A stretch of DNA of 8,196 bases from Clostridia bacterium (GTDB lineage: Bacteria; Bacillota; Clostridia; Christensenellales; Aristaeellaceae): positions 1 to 8,196 of the forward strand of contig JAFZRB010000056.1 in assembly GCA_017620115.1 (NCBI GenBank), read 5' to 3'. Both the position numbers and the translations under genes were made by a program. The notes below the pieces were generated by a model. The model was not told the origin of the DNA, did not search any database, and saw nothing but the letters and a program-made list of their open reading frames with translations. Below, in pieces: positions 6,592 to 8,196 of the stretch; within the stretch, counting starts at the first letter, position 1; each line of letters begins with the position of its first letter.

Positions 6592-7878
6592 TCAGCCCTC
6601 CGCGAATTTTTCGCGGTTGATCCACAGGCCGAGCGCCGGATTGGGCACAAAGTAGATCTCTTCGCCGTCGGGCATGGTGTTGTAGCCGTAGGCGAGCTTC
6701 TTCGGGTCGTAGCGCGCGGCCATTTCATCGTAGGAGGCGGCGTTGTAACCCACGCCCGCGATCTCCTCCTGCGTAATATTCTTCACCGCGTAGGTGATGC
6801 TGAAGCGGCCGTCGGACGAGCCGTGAACCATGTGCGCAGCCGCGCCCATATTGGCTTTCAGGTCGGTGTTGGCGGGGTTGTTCAGCGCCTCCAGCGTGTT
6901 GAGGCGGCCGCGGTAGCCGTACTTGCGGATGAGCCTGTCGACCTGCTCGTCCTCGCCGAACTTCGTAACGCCGGGCGCGAGGATGATGAGCTCGCCGCCG
7001 TCGGCCATGGCCATGCGCGTGCGGTAGACCGCCTTATTACCCAGCCATGTGCTCTTGAACTCGCCGGGATCGAGATACACCACGCACTTTTTGATGCCGT
7101 GCTCCACGAAATCGATGTTCTTCTGCTGCGACAGCTTGACCGCCTCGGTGAGGCAGTTGCGGCCCTCGCCGATGAACAGGCCGTGCGTACGGATCTTACC
7201 GCCCGGCGCGGTGGTCACGGTGAGCACGAACATGATGGGACGTTTGTTCAGGAAATGCTCCATGCCGTAGTCGAACAGCTTGCGCACGGGGGTATGATCC
7301 TTGCCCATCATGCGCTCCATGCCGTAGACCGCGCCGACCATGTGGCTCTTGTTGATCATGTCGCTGCCGCCCACGCCCACGAACAGGTTCTTCGCGTGGT
7401 TGGACATGCCGATGACCTCGTGCGGCACGACCTGGCCGGGAGAAATGATGAGATCATAGCTCTCGTCCATCACGCGCCTGTTGACCTCGACGCTCAGCGG
7501 CTCGTGCCAGAGCCCCTCGGTCACTTCCTCCAGGTATTCCCTCGGGATCTCGCCGAGCTTCACCACGTCGTTGCGCCAGTCGTGCGCGATGAACTCCTCA
7601 TACGGGATATCGCCGAACATGGCCGCCGCCTGCTCGCGGCTCACGGGATCGTGGGTGCCCAGCGCGGGCATGAGATCAACCTGCACGCCCGCGTCCTTCA
7701 GGGCGTGGTAGTACACGTTGGTGATGAAGCCCGCGTTGGAATGGAAGCGGGTGAAGTCCGGCGGCAGGATGAGCACCTTTTTGAGGCTCCTGCCCTCCAG
7801 GGATTTGAGAAGCGCCGCCCTGATTTCGGCCTCCGTCAGGCCGGTCTCGGCCGTCGCGATGGTGAAAATATCGTTCAT
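6592..7878 (-). CDS. LarA-superfamily (DUF2088) nickel-pincer racemase/epimerase-like protein
   Basis: A 428-residue protein of the lactate racemase LarA superfamily. These cytoplasmic enzymes racemise or epimerise 2-hydroxyacids using a nickel-pincer nucleotide fixed to a lysine. Lactobacillus LarA residues can be matched by spacing: D41 and R44 in PPDFTR (D72, R75), H76 in LGTHDP (H108), H153 in VVPHEV (H174), K163 in SNHAKN (K184) and H179 in NKSHMVG (H200); the last three keep a constant offset of 21. The motif around the lysine is SNHAKNLF rather than LarA's YSGGRK, so this is a divergent subgroup and lactate need not be the substrate. GGGAGG lies 6 bp before the ATG at 7876-7878. It follows a 6-phosphogluconate dehydrogenase gene by 69 bp; a gluconate 2-epimerase is known in this superfamily, so a sugar-acid substrate is plausible. 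The cofactor makers LarB, LarC and LarE are not in the window. Confidence 0.85.
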   Translation of the reverse strand: MNDIFTIATAETGLTEAEIRAALLKSLEGRSLKKVLILPPDFTRFHSNAGFITNVYYHALKDAGVQVDLMPALGTHDPVSREQAAAMFGDIPYEEFIAHDWRNDVVKLGEIPREYLEEVTEGLWHEPLSVEVNRRVMDESYDLIISPGQVVPHEVIGMSNHAKNLFVGVGGSDMINKSHMVGAVYGMERMMGKDHTPVRKLFDYGMEHFLNKRPIMFVLTVTTAPGGKIRTHGLFIGEGRNCLTEAVKLSQQKNIDFVEHGIKKCVVYLDPGEFKSTWLGNKAVYRTRMAMADGGELIILAPGVTKFGEDEQVDRLIRKYGYRGRLNTLEALNNPANTDLKANMGAAAHMVHGSSDGRFSITYAVKNITQEEIAGVGYNAASYDEMAARYDPKKLAYGYNTMPDGEEIYFVPNPALGLWINREKFAEG

Positions 7879-7906
7879 ACTAATCCTCCCTGCGGAAACA
7901 GCATCG

Positions 7907-7933
7907 CCCGCCGGAAGAACATCCTCCGGCGGG
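7907..7933. repeat. 9-bp inverted repeat (GC-rich hairpin) in the 6PGDH-LarA gap
   Basis: CCCGCCGGA (7907-7915) and TCCGGCGGG (7925-7933) are exact complements around a 9-base loop. The element fills the middle of the 69-bp gap, ending 14 bp after the dehydrogenase stop and 17 bp before the LarA-like ribosome binding site. No T-run follows on either strand. It could be an imperfect terminator, an RNA processing or stability element, or a device that sets different levels of the two proteins. Confidence 0.55.
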
Positions 7934-7947
7934 TTCGCTTGAAAGGT

Positions 7948-8196
7948 TTAAGCGTTGTAGGTCGAAGCCGCGGTGTCGCCGCCGTGGCCGGTCCAGTTGG
8001 TGTGGAAGAACTCGCCGCGCGGGGCGTCGAGGCGCTCGTAGGTATGCGCGCCGAAATAGTCGCGCTGCGCCTGCAGCAGGTTCGCGGGCAGCCGCTCGGT
8101 GGTGTAGCCGTCGAAATAGCTCAGCGCTGAGGTCATCGCCGGGGCGGGCACGCCGTAACTGAGGGCGGCGGCAGCCACGGTGCGCCATGCGGGCAC
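7948..8196 (-). CDS. gnd: 6-phosphogluconate dehydrogenase, decarboxylating (C-terminal end only)
   Basis: The last 82 residues of the enzyme that oxidises and decarboxylates 6-phosphogluconate to ribulose 5-phosphate with NAD(P)+, in the oxidative pentose phosphate or gluconate pathway. The visible part is highly characteristic: ALSYFDGYTTERLPANLLQ, then RDYFGAHTYERLD, RGEFFHTNWTGHGG and the ending TYNA. The arginine and histidine of RDYFGAH (45 and 51 of the visible part) correspond to R446 and H452 of the sheep enzyme, which reach into the partner subunit's active site to hold the substrate phosphate. About 390 N-terminal residues, including the Rossmann domain, are off the right edge, so the cofactor preference cannot be read. 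It appears to be the upstream member of the minus-strand gene set, 69 bp before the LarA-like gene. Confidence 0.93.
   Translation of the reverse strand: MPAWRTVAAAALSYGVPAPAMTSALSYFDGYTTERLPANLLQAQRDYFGAHTYERLDAPRGEFFHTNWTGHGGDTAASTYNA

Noticed and set aside
5716..8130. Plus-strand open frame of about 804 codons running antisense to the GH127 and LarA-like genes.
   Set aside because: It lies opposite two confidently identified genes. Its translation is rich in H, V, A, G and R with no recognisable domain, as expected of a shadow frame caused by strong third-position GC bias.

Overview
The window is GC-rich (by eye about 60% G+C or more) and densely coding. It reads like a metabolic region of a GC-rich member of the Bacillota/Clostridia, probably gut-associated. 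The reasons are strong purine-rich ribosome binding sites (GGAGGT, GGGAGG), short intergenic gaps, a clostridial-looking MATE pump and a carbohydrate-oriented gene set. The lineage is an inference; no rRNA or marker gene is present.

Left part, plus strand (1-3197): three tightly packed genes of a sugar ABC importer of the MglA/RbsA class. The closest family by remembered sequence is the E. coli galactofuranose transporter YtfR-YtfT-YjfF. The double-ATPase gene enters from the left edge and carries an in-frame TAA (114-116) where the family has a tyrosine, so it is broken as read. The two permeases follow, the first 1 bp after the ATPase stop and the second with an ATGA overlap. The binding-protein gene (YtfQ type) would lie upstream, outside the window. 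The operon ends at a GC-rich stem-loop (3222-3246) that can serve both converging transcripts.

Right part, minus strand (8196 down to 3296): the 3' end of a 6-phosphogluconate dehydrogenase gene; a LarA-superfamily protein with the nickel-pincer histidines and lysine in place; a family GH127 beta-L-arabinofuranosidase with all known catalytic and zinc residues; and a MATE efflux transporter. The gaps are 69, 141 and 53 bp. The first two contain perfect GC-rich hairpins, and the 141-bp gap also holds a separate dyad that could be an operator for the glycosidase gene.

How it may work together (inference): the importer takes up a furanose sugar or small furanoside. The cytoplasmic GH127 enzyme releases L-arabinose from beta-L-arabinofuranosides. 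The LarA homologue and 6-phosphogluconate dehydrogenase point to epimerisation and oxidation of sugar acids such as gluconate. The MATE pump has no obvious role in sugar catabolism but is spaced as a co-transcribed gene after GH127. I see no mobile element, CRISPR array, tRNA or rRNA.
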